A stretch of 64,000 bases of DNA from Motilimonas sp. E26. GTDB taxonomy: Bacteria > Pseudomonadota > Gammaproteobacteria > Enterobacterales > CBDFNC01. Numbering within the stretch: the stretch's first letter is position 1; each line of letters starts with the position of its first letter. The stretch is from positions 1 to 64,000 of the forward strand of contig NZ_JAIBHJ010000001.1 of assembly GCF_021278025.1 (NCBI RefSeq). Direction: 5' to 3'. The notes beneath the pieces were generated by a model, which was not told the DNA's origin, did not search any database, and saw nothing but the letters and a program-made list of their open reading frames with translations. The position numbers and the translations under genes are program-made. Positions 1 to 7,644 of the stretch are shown piece after piece.

Positions 1-73
1 TCACTGGCGTTTGCTATAATGTGGCTGCCTATGTACTGCTGAACAAAATCTATACAGCAAAGATCAACAGACC
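1..73. mobile_element. End of an insertion element or MITE (rest outside the window)
   Basis: Positions 59-73 read AAAGATCAACAGACC, the same as the terminal inverted repeat of the complete 287-bp element at 62609-62895. Read outward-in on the minus strand, both ends continue GCTG and then share ATTTTTGTTC/GATTTTGTTC-like sequence before diverging. CTAG at 74-77 would be one copy of a 4-bp target duplication; the other copy is off the window. The break falls inside a qnr-like gene. Whether this is a transposase-bearing IS or a short non-autonomous copy cannot be seen. Confidence 0.75.
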
Positions 74-476
74 CTAGGCATTGCTTATCAAAATTAGCAT
101 AAGACAAATTACAACCCGTAATATAAGCAGAACAAAAATACATTTTGTTAGAAACATGATTGACAAAGTTTGCCTGTGAGAAATTAGCACCTTTTAGATC
201 ACAGTCTCTCAATTCAAGACCAAAACAGTTTGCCCCTTGGAAATTCGCCATTGAAAGCATGCTATTCATAAATGAAGCATCTCGTAGGTCTGCATAGATA
301 AAGTTACATCCTTCAAAATCATTCGGCTCAATAAATGTACAACTAATGAATTTAGCATCACGTAAATTCGCTCGATTAAAATTACAACCAAAAAATTTAC
401 AGTGAGAAAAATGGTGAGAGCTCAAGTCTTGGCCTGAAAAATCAATTTGATCATACGTTTTATGAGAATAATTCAA
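74..476 (-). pseudogene. qnr: Qnr-like pentapeptide repeat protein, truncated by the element at 1-73
   Basis: Reading from a TTG at 476 (AAGAGGTT lies just upstream) gives about 133 residues of a pentapeptide-repeat protein that follows QnrA almost without gaps: N-terminal DFSGQDLS, then YADLRDASF, ANFQGANCFG, LRDCDLKGANFS, and KMYFCSAYITGCNLSYANF, which matches the KMYFCSAYISGCNL block of QnrA. Qnr proteins are DNA-mimic dimers of about 218 residues that protect gyrase and topoisomerase IV from quinolones. Homology stops at CTAG (74-77), where the mobile element begins. The reading frame stays open into the element to the window edge. The C-terminal coils and the dimerising tail are missing here, so the gene is probably inactive. 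The family assignment is strong; loss of function is inferred. Confidence 0.85.
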
Positions 477-1087
477 TGTTGTAACCTCTTGATTAAGTAA
501 GATTAAGACTAACATATGCAGCCATATTGGCAATAAAGTAAACCCACATAATAACAAATAGTTACACGCCACTAAAATAGCCAAAATAAGGCATCAAACA
601 GGCCCTATAAGGCAAGGGAAATGAAATCAGCCTAAGCGGCAGGCTAGGGGAAAATTACACGCCGGATATGGCCGCGTAGAGCCGGAAAAATCAAAGAGGG
701 TTATATAATTTATGGAATATAAAATTTACTGGACGATTTACGTTCACATTTGTAAATGTAAGTTGTTATGGGGCAGAAGCGAGTTAGTCGTCCCCTCGGA
801 TAAACTTCCTCACAGAGGGAAAGTGACAGACTTTTTGCAACCAACCAAACCCTGCTGTTTTCCTGTTGCAGTAAATTGTCACAAAAATTTTACCCTTGTG
901 ACTTATTAATGAAAACAAATGGTTGCGAGGGTTTTGCGGGGGCGTCTAGCCGCTGATTAATTCCGAGCATTGCAGCTTGCTTAAGCTGGTCTATTTTGAA
1001 TGTTACGGCTTATTTCTGCCGAGGTGACAAGTGGCTTGTTTTAGTAAATGGCCGACTTGTTTAGGATCACTCTTTAGGAGCAGTAAC
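477..1087. other. Non-coding stretch between the qnr remnant and a small ORF
   Basis: I see no convincing gene here. A 65-codon reading frame at 712-909 has no well-placed ribosome binding site and a composition unlike a protein. The region must hold the qnr promoter on the minus strand, but no strong -35/-10 pair or LexA box stands out. Confidence 0.5.
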
Positions 1088-1330
1088 ATGCGAACAACAC
1101 ATAAGCTTTCCGATGCCTTAATTATGCTACACACACAAAAACAAACGAAGCGAGGGTGGCTGCAAACCTATGTCATCCCTCATTCGTCAGTGAAGGTGCT
1201 GCAAATATGCACCTCTACACCGCAACAAGACCAAACGATGTGTTGTTTAAGCTGTTACTTTAATCGAAAAACTTTTCGTAACGGGCAATGTTACGGAGAG
1301 ATAGACCAAGAACATTTTGTTATTCATTAA
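1088..1330 (+). CDS. Small hypothetical protein, 80 aa
   Basis: An ATG at 1088 follows AGGAG (1077-1081 region) at good spacing. A longer frame starts at 1031 but has no ribosome binding site. The product begins MRTTHKLSDALIMLHTQ and contains four cysteines, two of them in MCCLSC. It is basic and has no signal peptide or membrane segment. I do not recognise a family. It ends just before a strong bidirectional terminator, as a real gene would. It could still be a chance frame. Confidence 0.35.
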   Translation: MRTTHKLSDALIMLHTQKQTKRGWLQTYVIPHSSVKVLQICTSTPQQDQTMCCLSCYFNRKTFRNGQCYGEIDQEHFVIH

Positions 1331-1340
1331 TGGCTGGATC

Positions 1341-1385
1341 AAAAACGCTCCAAACCGTGCATTGCACCATTTGGAGCGTGGTTTT
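1341..1385. terminator. Bidirectional rho-independent terminator
   Basis: Arms CGCTCCAAA (1346-1354) and TTTGGAGCG (1370-1378) form a 9-bp stem. There is an A-run on the left and GGTTTTATTT on the right, so it can stop the small gene at 1088 and ppiC, which converges on it. Confidence 0.8.
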
Positions 1386-1407
1386 ATTTAAGTAAATAGT
1401 AAAACTA

Positions 1408-1686
1408 TTAGCTACGGCTAGTTACTTCAAGTAGATGATAACCAAAATCGGTACGAACAGGGCCTTGTACCGTATTTACTGGCGCACTAAACACCACTTT
1501 ATCAAACTCTGGAACCATCATACCTGGGCCAAATTCACCTAATTCACCACCTTGCGCGCCAGAAGGGCAAGATGAAAATTGCTTGGCCAAATCAGCAAAA
1601 TCTGCGCCATTTTCAATTTGAGCTTTAAGCTCGTTACATTGTTGCTCTGTTTCTACTAGGATGTGTCTTGCTGATGCGAGTGCCAT
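1408..1686 (-). CDS. ppiC: Peptidyl-prolyl cis-trans isomerase C (parvulin)
   Basis: This 92-residue, single-domain parvulin speeds cis-trans isomerisation of Xaa-Pro bonds in the cytoplasm. It matches E. coli PpiC (93 aa) over its whole length, including ARHILVETE near the start, NGADFADLAKQFSSCPSG, GGELGEFGPGMMVPEFD, and the closing FGYHLLEV with the active-site histidine. It has no signal peptide, unlike SurA or PpiD. The gene stands alone and ends at the shared terminator 1341-1385. Identification is secure. Confidence 0.95.
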   Translation of the reverse strand: MALASARHILVETEQQCNELKAQIENGADFADLAKQFSSCPSGAQGGELGEFGPGMMVPEFDKVVFSAPVNTVQGPVRTDFGYHLLEVTSRS

Positions 1687-1814
1687 ATATAATTCTCTTA
1701 TGTTTGATTAATAACAATAAAAGTTTACCTGATGCTCGGTGAATTACCACCCCAGCAAGACGAGTTTCTGCCTTAAGCTTAACTCGGTTCAAATAAACAT
1801 ATTCAACCGTAGAG

Positions 1815-1841
1815 CATAAATAAGGCGCGGATTAACGCGCC
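1815..1841 (-). terminator. Possible terminator of the yjdM-like gene
   Basis: GGCGCG (1824-1829) and CGCGCC (1836-1841) form a GC-rich hairpin with a 6-nt loop. Read on the minus strand it is followed by TTATTTATGC, a weak T-tract, just past the yjdM stop codon. Confidence 0.5.
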
Positions 1842-1877
1842 CTGCAAGGAGTTGAACTGAGATGCGCTACCTAGCTG

Positions 1878-2417
1878 TTAGTTAGACTTTTTACAAAAAC
1901 AGGTTAGGATTACAATACGAGTGCCATTTACTCGGCCTTCAATATGCTCAGGATTATCAGTTAAAGAGATGCCGCGTACCGCGGTGCCACGTTTAGCCGT
2001 AAAGTTTGCACCTTTTACTTCTAAGTCTTTGATTAAAGTGACCGTATCACCAGCTTGTAGCACCGCACCATTACTGTCGAGAGTCGGTTTTAAATTCTCA
2101 TCTGGCATGCCCGACTTAGCCCACTCAAGTACGTCATCTTCTAGGTACAGCATGTCTAGCATGTCACGGGCCCAATCTGTTTCGCTGCTTAAGCGCTTAA
2201 GTTGACGCCATGCCATAACTTGTACCGCTGGAACTTGACTCCACATACTGTCATTTAGGCAGCGCCAATGGTTGGCATCAGTAATTTCACCTTGGTCTAC
2301 TTGGCTTAAACAGTGGCTACATAATGTAATGTTGCGCTCACCTAAGTTGCTGGCCGGTGTTACTTCATAAACGGCTAAATCAGTTTCAGAGGCACATAAA
2401 TCACATTGAGTATTCAT
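1878..2417 (-). CDS. yjdM: PhnA/YjdM-family zinc-ribbon protein
   Basis: The 179-residue product has an N-terminal zinc ribbon (CDLCASE with a second CSHC pair) and a C-terminal KOW-like/PhnA domain (LDSNGAVLQAGDTVTLIKDLEVKG, then KRGTAVRGISL and the IEGRVNG motif). E. coli YjdM is 111 aa; the longer form with an extra middle segment occurs in Shewanella and Vibrio. Despite the old name, the family is not part of phosphonate use and its role is unknown. The start is supported by AAGGATC nine bases upstream. Confidence 0.85.
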   Translation of the reverse strand: MNTQCDLCASETDLAVYEVTPASNLGERNITLCSHCLSQVDQGEITDANHWRCLNDSMWSQVPAVQVMAWRQLKRLSSETDWARDMLDMLYLEDDVLEWAKSGMPDENLKPTLDSNGAVLQAGDTVTLIKDLEVKGANFTAKRGTAVRGISLTDNPEHIEGRVNGTRIVILTCFCKKSN

Positions 2418-2474
2418 AAATATTGATCCTTACTGGTCATAAAAGTCAGCATCACTGACTGAGTAAATATTATT

Positions 2475-3056
2475 TTATTTTTGGTATTGCTGTTGGTTGT
2501 AATGTTTGCGGCACACCGAAATGTACTTATCATTACCGCCTATTTGAATTTGTTCGCCTTGGGTAAGCACTTCACCTTCATCATTCACCCGTATCACCAT
2601 ATTTGCTTTACGGCCACAATGGCAAATCGTTTTTAGCTCTATCAGTTTATCTGCCCATGCCAATAGATAGTGGCTACCTGCAAATAACTCACCGACAAAA
2701 TCGGTACGCAAGCCATAACACAAGGTTGGAATTTTTAATTCATCAACCACTTGCGTTAATTGTTTTACCTGCGCTTTTGACAAGAATTGGCTTTCATCAA
2801 CCAATAAACAGTCAATTTTTCTAGTCTGATGCAGAGCGCTCACTTGTTGAAAAATATCCGTCGTATTATCAAAAATATGAGCGGTTTGACTTAAACCAAT
2901 ACGCGAACTAACTTTACCCACTTGGTCTCTGTCATCAATGGCGGCGGTAAAAATCTGGCTGTTTAAACCCCGTTCATAATAGTTGTATGCCGACTGTAAT
3001 AAAGAAGTCGATTTACCCGCGTTCATGGTGGAATAATAAAAATACAACTGCGCCAT
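2475..3056 (-). CDS. tdk: Thymidine kinase
   Basis: This enzyme phosphorylates thymidine to dTMP in pyrimidine salvage. The 193-residue protein is a type II thymidine kinase. It has the Walker A loop STMNAGKST (9-17), the Walker B-like [10 protein letters not shown], the [19 protein letters not shown] lasso region, and a zinc-binding part with CHCGRKA and a late cysteine (VCRKHY). E. coli Tdk is 205 aa. The gene lies between yjdM and bluB on the same strand, 57 bases from yjdM and 62 from bluB. Confidence 0.97.
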   Translation of the reverse strand: MAQLYFYYSTMNAGKSTSLLQSAYNYYERGLNSQIFTAAIDDRDQVGKVSSRIGLSQTAHIFDNTTDIFQQVSALHQTRKIDCLLVDESQFLSKAQVKQLTQVVDELKIPTLCYGLRTDFVGELFAGSHYLLAWADKLIELKTICHCGRKANMVIRVNDEGEVLTQGEQIQIGGNDKYISVCRKHYNQQQYQK

Positions 3057-3118
3057 AATGCTACCGTCAGTTTAAAAAGCGCGTATTCTACCGTGAATAG
3101 GCTGTTGGAAAAACTGAT

Positions 3119-3853
3119 TCAGGGCAGGGAATAGGGATAAACTTTACCGTCGTGCTCAATTTGGTTAATCAAATTTGATTCCGCTGCTGATTTTTTCTGG
3201 CCAAAGCGATCAAAAGAGACTAATTCTTCGAGGGGCAATCGATTCGCCCAGCCTTTGCTTTGTAGCTCGGGTTGTTCGAAAAACTCACTCACATAGCCAA
3301 CACATAAATAAGCGATTGGCACCACGTGCTCAGGAAGCCCAAGAATATCTTTCATTGCTTGTTCATCAATTATACTGACCCAACCAACACCTAAACCTTC
3401 TGCTCGCGCCGCTAACCAAAAATTTTGTACCGCGCATACCGTACTATATAAGTCCATGGTGGGAATGGCTGTTTTGCCTAATACCACTGGGCCGCCGCGC
3501 TCGCGATCACACGTAATGCACAAATTAATCGGTGCTTCTAAAATGCCTTGAAGCTTTAATGCGGGATAAAGTTCGCGTTTCTTTCCTTCAAATAATGACT
3601 CAGCATGTTGATTTGCTTTTACAAACTCAGCATGGATTTGTTGTTTCACGGTTTGAGATTGAATGACTAAAAAATCCCATGGCTGCATAAAGCCAACCGA
3701 TGGCGCGTGATGGGCGGCGTACAACACTCGACTGAATATTTCATCGGGAATGGCAGTAGGTAAAAATTGTCCCCGTACATCGCGGCGGTTGAAGATGGCT
3801 TTGTAAACGCCTGATTTATGCTCAGCTGCAAAGGGGCCGTTGTCATTTTTCAA
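3119..3853 (-). CDS. bluB: 5,6-dimethylbenzimidazole synthase (BluB family)
   Basis: BluB splits reduced FMN with oxygen to make 5,6-dimethylbenzimidazole, the lower ligand of cobalamin. The 244-residue protein has the flavodoxin-reductase fold with family signatures: RRDVRGQF near residue 24, HHAPSVGFMQPWDF, and the long block CDRERGGPVVLG through MDLYSTVCAVQNFWLAARAEGLGVGWVSI. General nitroreductases lack these blocks. The likely start is TTG at 3853 with AAGGAC upstream; no in-frame ATG fits. No other cobalamin gene is nearby, so it may serve salvage of incomplete corrinoids. It could instead be a close paralogue with another role. Confidence 0.85.
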   Translation of the reverse strand: MKNDNGPFAAEHKSGVYKAIFNRRDVRGQFLPTAIPDEIFSRVLYAAHHAPSVGFMQPWDFLVIQSQTVKQQIHAEFVKANQHAESLFEGKKRELYPALKLQGILEAPINLCITCDRERGGPVVLGKTAIPTMDLYSTVCAVQNFWLAARAEGLGVGWVSIIDEQAMKDILGLPEHVVPIAYLCVGYVSEFFEQPELQSKGWANRLPLEELVSFDRFGQKKSAAESNLINQIEHDGKVYPYSLP

Positions 3854-3994
3854 GTGTGAAGTCCTTATTTCTTACCAATGATTATTAGGTTCATTGTGCA
3901 GTTACCATTGAATGAGCAATTTTACCCTACAAAAGTGCGCATTTTTAAATGGATAACGATATAATGCGTCGATTATTGCAAACGAGTACAGAGC

Positions 3995-4828
3995 ATGGCA
4001 CAGACAGGTATTTTCAATTCATTACAGATAGTAAAAATGGTTCCATTTGGGATTTATTTAGACGCAGGTGATCTGGGTGAAGTGCTTTTGCCAAGTAAAT
4101 TTGCCCCCGCTGATGTCAGTGTTGGCGATGTCATTGACGTGTTTCTTTATACTGATTCTGAAGACATGGTGATTGCCACAACACAAAAGCCTTTCGCTTG
4201 TGCTGGTGAGTTTGCTTATCTAAAAGTGGTTGCGAATACTCAGCCCGGAGCCTTTTTAGATTGGGGTTTAGAGAAAGATTTATTAGTGCCGTTTAATCAG
4301 CAACGTGTGCCCATGGAAGTAAATCGCAACTACGTGGTGTATGTTTATCGTGATGAGAAAACGCAACGTCTTGCCGCATCGACAAAACTGGATCGCTTTT
4401 TAGATAAAAAAGTACCGAAATTTAAGAAAAATGAAGCGGTTTCAGTGTTGATCGCGCAGCGTACAGATCTGGGTTACAAGGCCATCATCAACAGTACTTT
4501 TTGGGGCGTTATCTACACTAACGAAATTTTTAAACCTATCCGTGTTGGCCAAACGCACACCGCTTACATCAAGCAAGTGCGCAGCGACGGCCGAATCGAT
4601 TTAAGTTTACAGCCGCCAACACATGAAATTGTTGATGAATTAAGTCAAGCAATACTCGAGCACCTAAAACGCAACGGCGGTAATAGCACCCTGAGTGATA
4701 AAAGTGATCCTGCAGTAATTTCTCAGCATTTTGGTGTCAGCAAAAATGCATTTAAGCGCGCCATTGGTGGGCTTTTTAAAGCAGGGCGAATTGCGCTAAG
4801 CAAAGAAGGCATGAAGTTACTTGATTAA
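3995..4828 (+). CDS. CvfB/YitL-like S1 RNA-binding protein
   Basis: The 277-residue protein matches the CvfB architecture: tandem S1-type OB folds (roughly residues 1-65, 65-135 and 145-210) and a C-terminal winged helix (about 220-277, with DPAVISQHFGVSKNAFKRAIGGLFKAG). S. aureus CvfB affects virulence gene expression by binding RNA. In gammaproteobacteria the role is not defined. The gene is monocistronic, transcribed away from bluB, and ends at the strong terminator 4863-4888. Confidence 0.85.
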   Translation: MAQTGIFNSLQIVKMVPFGIYLDAGDLGEVLLPSKFAPADVSVGDVIDVFLYTDSEDMVIATTQKPFACAGEFAYLKVVANTQPGAFLDWGLEKDLLVPFNQQRVPMEVNRNYVVYVYRDEKTQRLAASTKLDRFLDKKVPKFKKNEAVSVLIAQRTDLGYKAIINSTFWGVIYTNEIFKPIRVGQTHTAYIKQVRSDGRIDLSLQPPTHEIVDELSQAILEHLKRNGGNSTLSDKSDPAVISQHFGVSKNAFKRAIGGLFKAGRIALSKEGMKLLD

Positions 4829-4862
4829 GTATAATCAAATAAAAACAAAGAGTTAAATAGTT

Positions 4863-4888
4863 AAAAGGAGCCGAATGGCTCCTTTTTT
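4863..4888 (+). terminator. Rho-independent terminator after the CvfB-like gene
   Basis: AAAAGGAGCC (4863-4872), loop GAAT, and GGCTCCTTTT (4877-4886) followed by more T. The A-rich left side means it can also serve the converging gene at 4893. Confidence 0.9.
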
Positions 4889-4892
4889 ATAC

Positions 4893-5171
4893 TCACACTT
4901 TTTTCAAATTGCCTGAGCTCGATTTAATGGGAGCATAGCCGCGCCAAACGTTACGGCATCTTTGTTGGTAACCTTCCGGAATATTTTTTGAGAAGGTTAG
5001 CTTATAATGACGGCCTGATTTAACGGCGAATATGTCACCTGAAATCTGAGTTTGTCCGCTAAAAATACGCTCAATTTCTGTTTGAAAGTAAGCGGGAAAC
5101 ATACCGCGTTTAATTATTATCTGGCCATTTTTTACGTTAACCCAAATAGGGGCTGTGATCCTAAGTAGCAT
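4893..5171 (-). CDS. DUF3634-like small protein, 92 aa
   Basis: The C-terminal half carries the pattern LTFSKNIPEGYQQRCRNVW, which I recall as the conserved core of DUF3634 proteins of Vibrio and Shewanella (FSxxIPxxxQQRIRNV). Before it is NGQIIIKRGMFPAYF, also fitting that family (NGKxxxxKGxxPxxF). The usual N-terminal membrane helix is absent or reduced to MLLRITAPIWV. The function is unknown. It lies 63 bases downstream of the recombinase gene on the same strand and could be co-transcribed with it, but a functional link is only a guess. Confidence 0.6.
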   Translation of the reverse strand: MLLRITAPIWVNVKNGQIIIKRGMFPAYFQTEIERIFSGQTQISGDIFAVKSGRHYKLTFSKNIPEGYQQRCRNVWRGYAPIKSSSGNLKKV

Positions 5172-5234
5172 GGTTTATCCCTTTACTTCAGTAAACTTAG
5201 GATAAGAAAACTCGTAACCAGAAACAAGCAGCAT

Positions 5235-6443
5235 TTACCGAAGATCCACTGATGTATAAATAGAAAGCGTGGCTAAATCACTATGACCAGCATTTTTCAT
5301 TACTGTTTGCAGCGGCTGGTTTTGTGCAATGGCATGGGAAATACCAGTATGACGCAAAGAATGGATACTGAATCCCCGCAACTCTTGCGCTTCATATGGC
5401 CATTCTTCTTCCATTGCATTGGCTGTTTTATCAAACACATCATTAACAATGCCGCGAATTGCTTCAATTCCTAATTGTGAATCTAGCACGCCGGCGTCTC
5501 GGCCATGAGTGCCAGCTTGATGACGCGTAAATAACGGAATTTTTTCATCAGGTAAAGGCAACGGGCTCAAACCAAGAAATTCACGATATGCTTTTAAAGC
5601 AATCATCACAGGCTCAGGGCAGGGAATAATACGACTTTTTCCTCCTTTACTTTGTGGAATACTAAATACCCAAACGCCACTGCGGTGTTTTTTAAAATTG
5701 CTCATTAATGGCGTAAAACCGGGACGGGCAGCAATTTCGGATACCCGAGGATAAAGATAGTAGAGCAGGGTAAACAACAACTTCGTTCGCTGATGTTTGT
5801 TCGGGTCTTCCTCTACTAAATCATCTACTTGCGCCGTGACATATTGCCATTGCACTTCACTTAATGCTTTGTCGCCATCTTCAGACTCGGTAACGCGGGT
5901 ATTATTTACATTAAGGCGGCGAAGTAAAACCGCCGCAGGATTTTTTTCTGCGTATTCAACATCTGCTAAAAATAGAAAAAAACCACTTAGTAATGAAAGT
6001 TGTGCTTTAAGGGTGGCAGTTTTACGAATATAGCCGCCAGCACCGCGCAGAACAAAAGGGCGCCACTTAGGGTTAACCTGCACGAGATCTGTGTTTTTAT
6101 CGGTAATAAAATAAGGGTAAGAAGTTGGAGCCACTAACTCTTCTGGGGGATCATTACAAAAGTCGATGAATTTTCGCATCATGATTCGGTCAACTTGTTT
6201 CAAACTGATTTTCTGAACGAACCAGATCCAATTAAACAGCAGGTTGAGCTCACTGCGAATTGATTTGAAGTTGTTTGGGCTGTAGCGATTCTCGGCTAAA
6301 TATTCAAAAGCTAAGTGATATGAATAACTGGCATCCTCAATCTGTCTATCTAACTGAGTCACTAATGTGTTGACATCCGCAAGGCCGCTATCAAGATCTT
6401 CGGCGTGGGGGAACAAAGGTATAAATTGGTGCTGTATTTCCAT
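5235..6443 (-). CDS. Orphan tyrosine recombinase / site-specific integrase
   Basis: The C-terminal catalytic domain of the lambda-integrase family is clear: YLYPRVSEIA holds the first catalytic arginine, SKGGKSRIIP the beta-hairpin lysine, HSLRHTGISHA the H-x-x-R pair, and GHSDLATLSIYTS the last histidine and the nucleophilic tyrosine seven residues from the end. The N-terminal half has a SAM-like core-binding domain. I chose the ATG at 6443 (MEIQHQF), giving 402 residues. An upstream ATG at 6482 would put the inverted repeat at 6449-6484 inside the gene; neither start has a good ribosome binding site. No excisionase, phage genes or attachment repeats are next to it. The LexA box upstream predicts induction by DNA damage, as known for integron integrases, but this is not an IntI. 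Its DNA target is unknown. Confidence 0.9.
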   Translation of the reverse strand: MEIQHQFIPLFPHAEDLDSGLADVNTLVTQLDRQIEDASYSYHLAFEYLAENRYSPNNFKSIRSELNLLFNWIWFVQKISLKQVDRIMMRKFIDFCNDPPEELVAPTSYPYFITDKNTDLVQVNPKWRPFVLRGAGGYIRKTATLKAQLSLLSGFFLFLADVEYAEKNPAAVLLRRLNVNNTRVTESEDGDKALSEVQWQYVTAQVDDLVEEDPNKHQRTKLLFTLLYYLYPRVSEIAARPGFTPLMSNFKKHRSGVWVFSIPQSKGGKSRIIPCPEPVMIALKAYREFLGLSPLPLPDEKIPLFTRHQAGTHGRDAGVLDSQLGIEAIRGIVNDVFDKTANAMEEEWPYEAQELRGFSIHSLRHTGISHAIAQNQPLQTVMKNAGHSDLATLSIYTSVDLR

Positions 6444-6448
6444 CAAAT

Positions 6449-6484
6449 AAATGATCCGTATAATTAGCGTTATACGGATCATTT
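6449..6484. promoter_or_regulatory. Perfect 15-bp inverted repeat at the recombinase start
   Basis: AAATGATCCGTATAA (6449-6463), spacer TTAGCG, and TTATACGGATCATTT (6470-6484). It ends six bases before the chosen start codon and abuts the LexA box. It could be an operator, an mRNA hairpin that limits translation, or a recombinase binding site; the sequence does not decide. Confidence 0.7.
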
Positions 6485-6485
6485 T

Positions 6486-6505
6486 AACTGTATATAAATA
6501 CAGTT
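6486..6505. promoter_or_regulatory. LexA (SOS) box of the recombinase gene
   Basis: AACTGTATATAAATACAGTT matches the gammaproteobacterial LexA consensus (CTGT-N8-ACAG with an AT-rich core). It lies within a longer palindrome with 12-bp arms (6482-6493 and 6498-6509). It sits 43 bases upstream of the chosen start codon, where repression of the promoter would be expected. Confidence 0.88.
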
Positions 6506-6509
6506 AAAA

Positions 6510-7644
6510 GTACATTCACGTAAAATAATGACTTTATACGATTTCTACGTCTAATCTCGGCTTGTATCCACAAGGTTGGCAGTAGATTATTATGTTAATA
6601 GACAGTATTACTGCTCTTTGTCGTCATTAAGCGATACCACAGGCAATGGAAATCACATTAAACTAACGGGCTCCCAACAAAATCGATGCAATCGCTTTGT
6701 TTGTGGGTGTTATTTGCTCTATATGATTATTATTAAGCCAATTTATAGGAGTTAATGTGATCTGTATTTTTTCGCGTTTCTATGTGAAATTTAATTAAGA
6801 TTTAAGGTGAATACTCACATCTAGAAAAGACAATCGCGATAACTAAATGCAATGTTTACTTGCTAGATACCTAATCTCACGAACTTTAACCATAACTGCA
6901 CGTTAGCTTGTGATTGAGAGTTGCTATTGAGAATTAAACAGATGATGTTCTGACATCAGCTAGATGCATGTTGCCGCAGCTATTTATAATACAGATTGGA
7001 AAGTTCAACGCGTCATCCACAAAGCACGTTAGCTAACAAAAATATTAAGGCACACCTAACATTTGTGACGGCGTGCATTTCATTATTAAAATTATTGTCA
7101 CGAATGTTAATGTTCTTGGCGATGTATTTGAGCATGAAGTATTTAAGCCTTAGGTTTCACACGAATTCATCTTGTTGTGGAGCATTGTCACAGCAATGAC
7201 AAGAGTGTTGAAATAAATGAGCAAGACATTTACAACTCAAACCACGACGATAACACCAATGCGATCGGTTAAACGCTAGTTAGAGATTTAACACTGGTAG
7301 AGCACTCATGGCATAAACTGTCTGAGCTACTGTGATTATCGACCCAAAACCCCGCACATATCTAACTGCGCATTATGTATATTATGTTAAATAGGTGGTA
7401 AATATTGGCATATCACCATACCTTAACCTCATATAAATCACTCGTTTACAATATCTTAGTCTCTGCGCATATTTGTATATCTGTATTGCCCTTTGGCTAA
7501 CGTTTTGTTTTGATGATTATCTGTTGGCAATGGACAACGGTTTAATAAATACTAAACTAATCAATACTATAATATTCCATGTATTTTATTATCTGATCCC
7601 AGCACAAGCTCCCATTGGCTGTGAACTCTATTGTCGGAGCCATT
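6510..7644. other. Long non-coding region between the recombinase and the kinase
   Basis: About 1.1 kb without a credible gene. A 67-codon frame at 6996 and a 61-codon frame at 7473 look like chance. One imperfect hairpin is visible at 6673-6707, with CGAT-GCA-ATCG at its tip and outer arms CCCAACAAA and TTTGTTTGTGGG. It is not a clear attC site. The region may be a decayed gene or a former integration site. Confidence 0.5.

Noticed and set aside
712-909. 65-codon open frame near the qnr remnant
   Set aside because: No properly spaced ribosome binding site and a protein sequence without any domain-like pattern.
6673-6707. Hairpin that could be an attC site beside the integrase
   Set aside because: The core-site consensus at the ends (RYYYAAC and GTTRRRY) is not met, and the recombinase is not of the integron type.
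6996-7199. 67-codon open frame in the non-coding region
   Set aside because: No ribosome binding site and no recognisable sequence; looks like chance.
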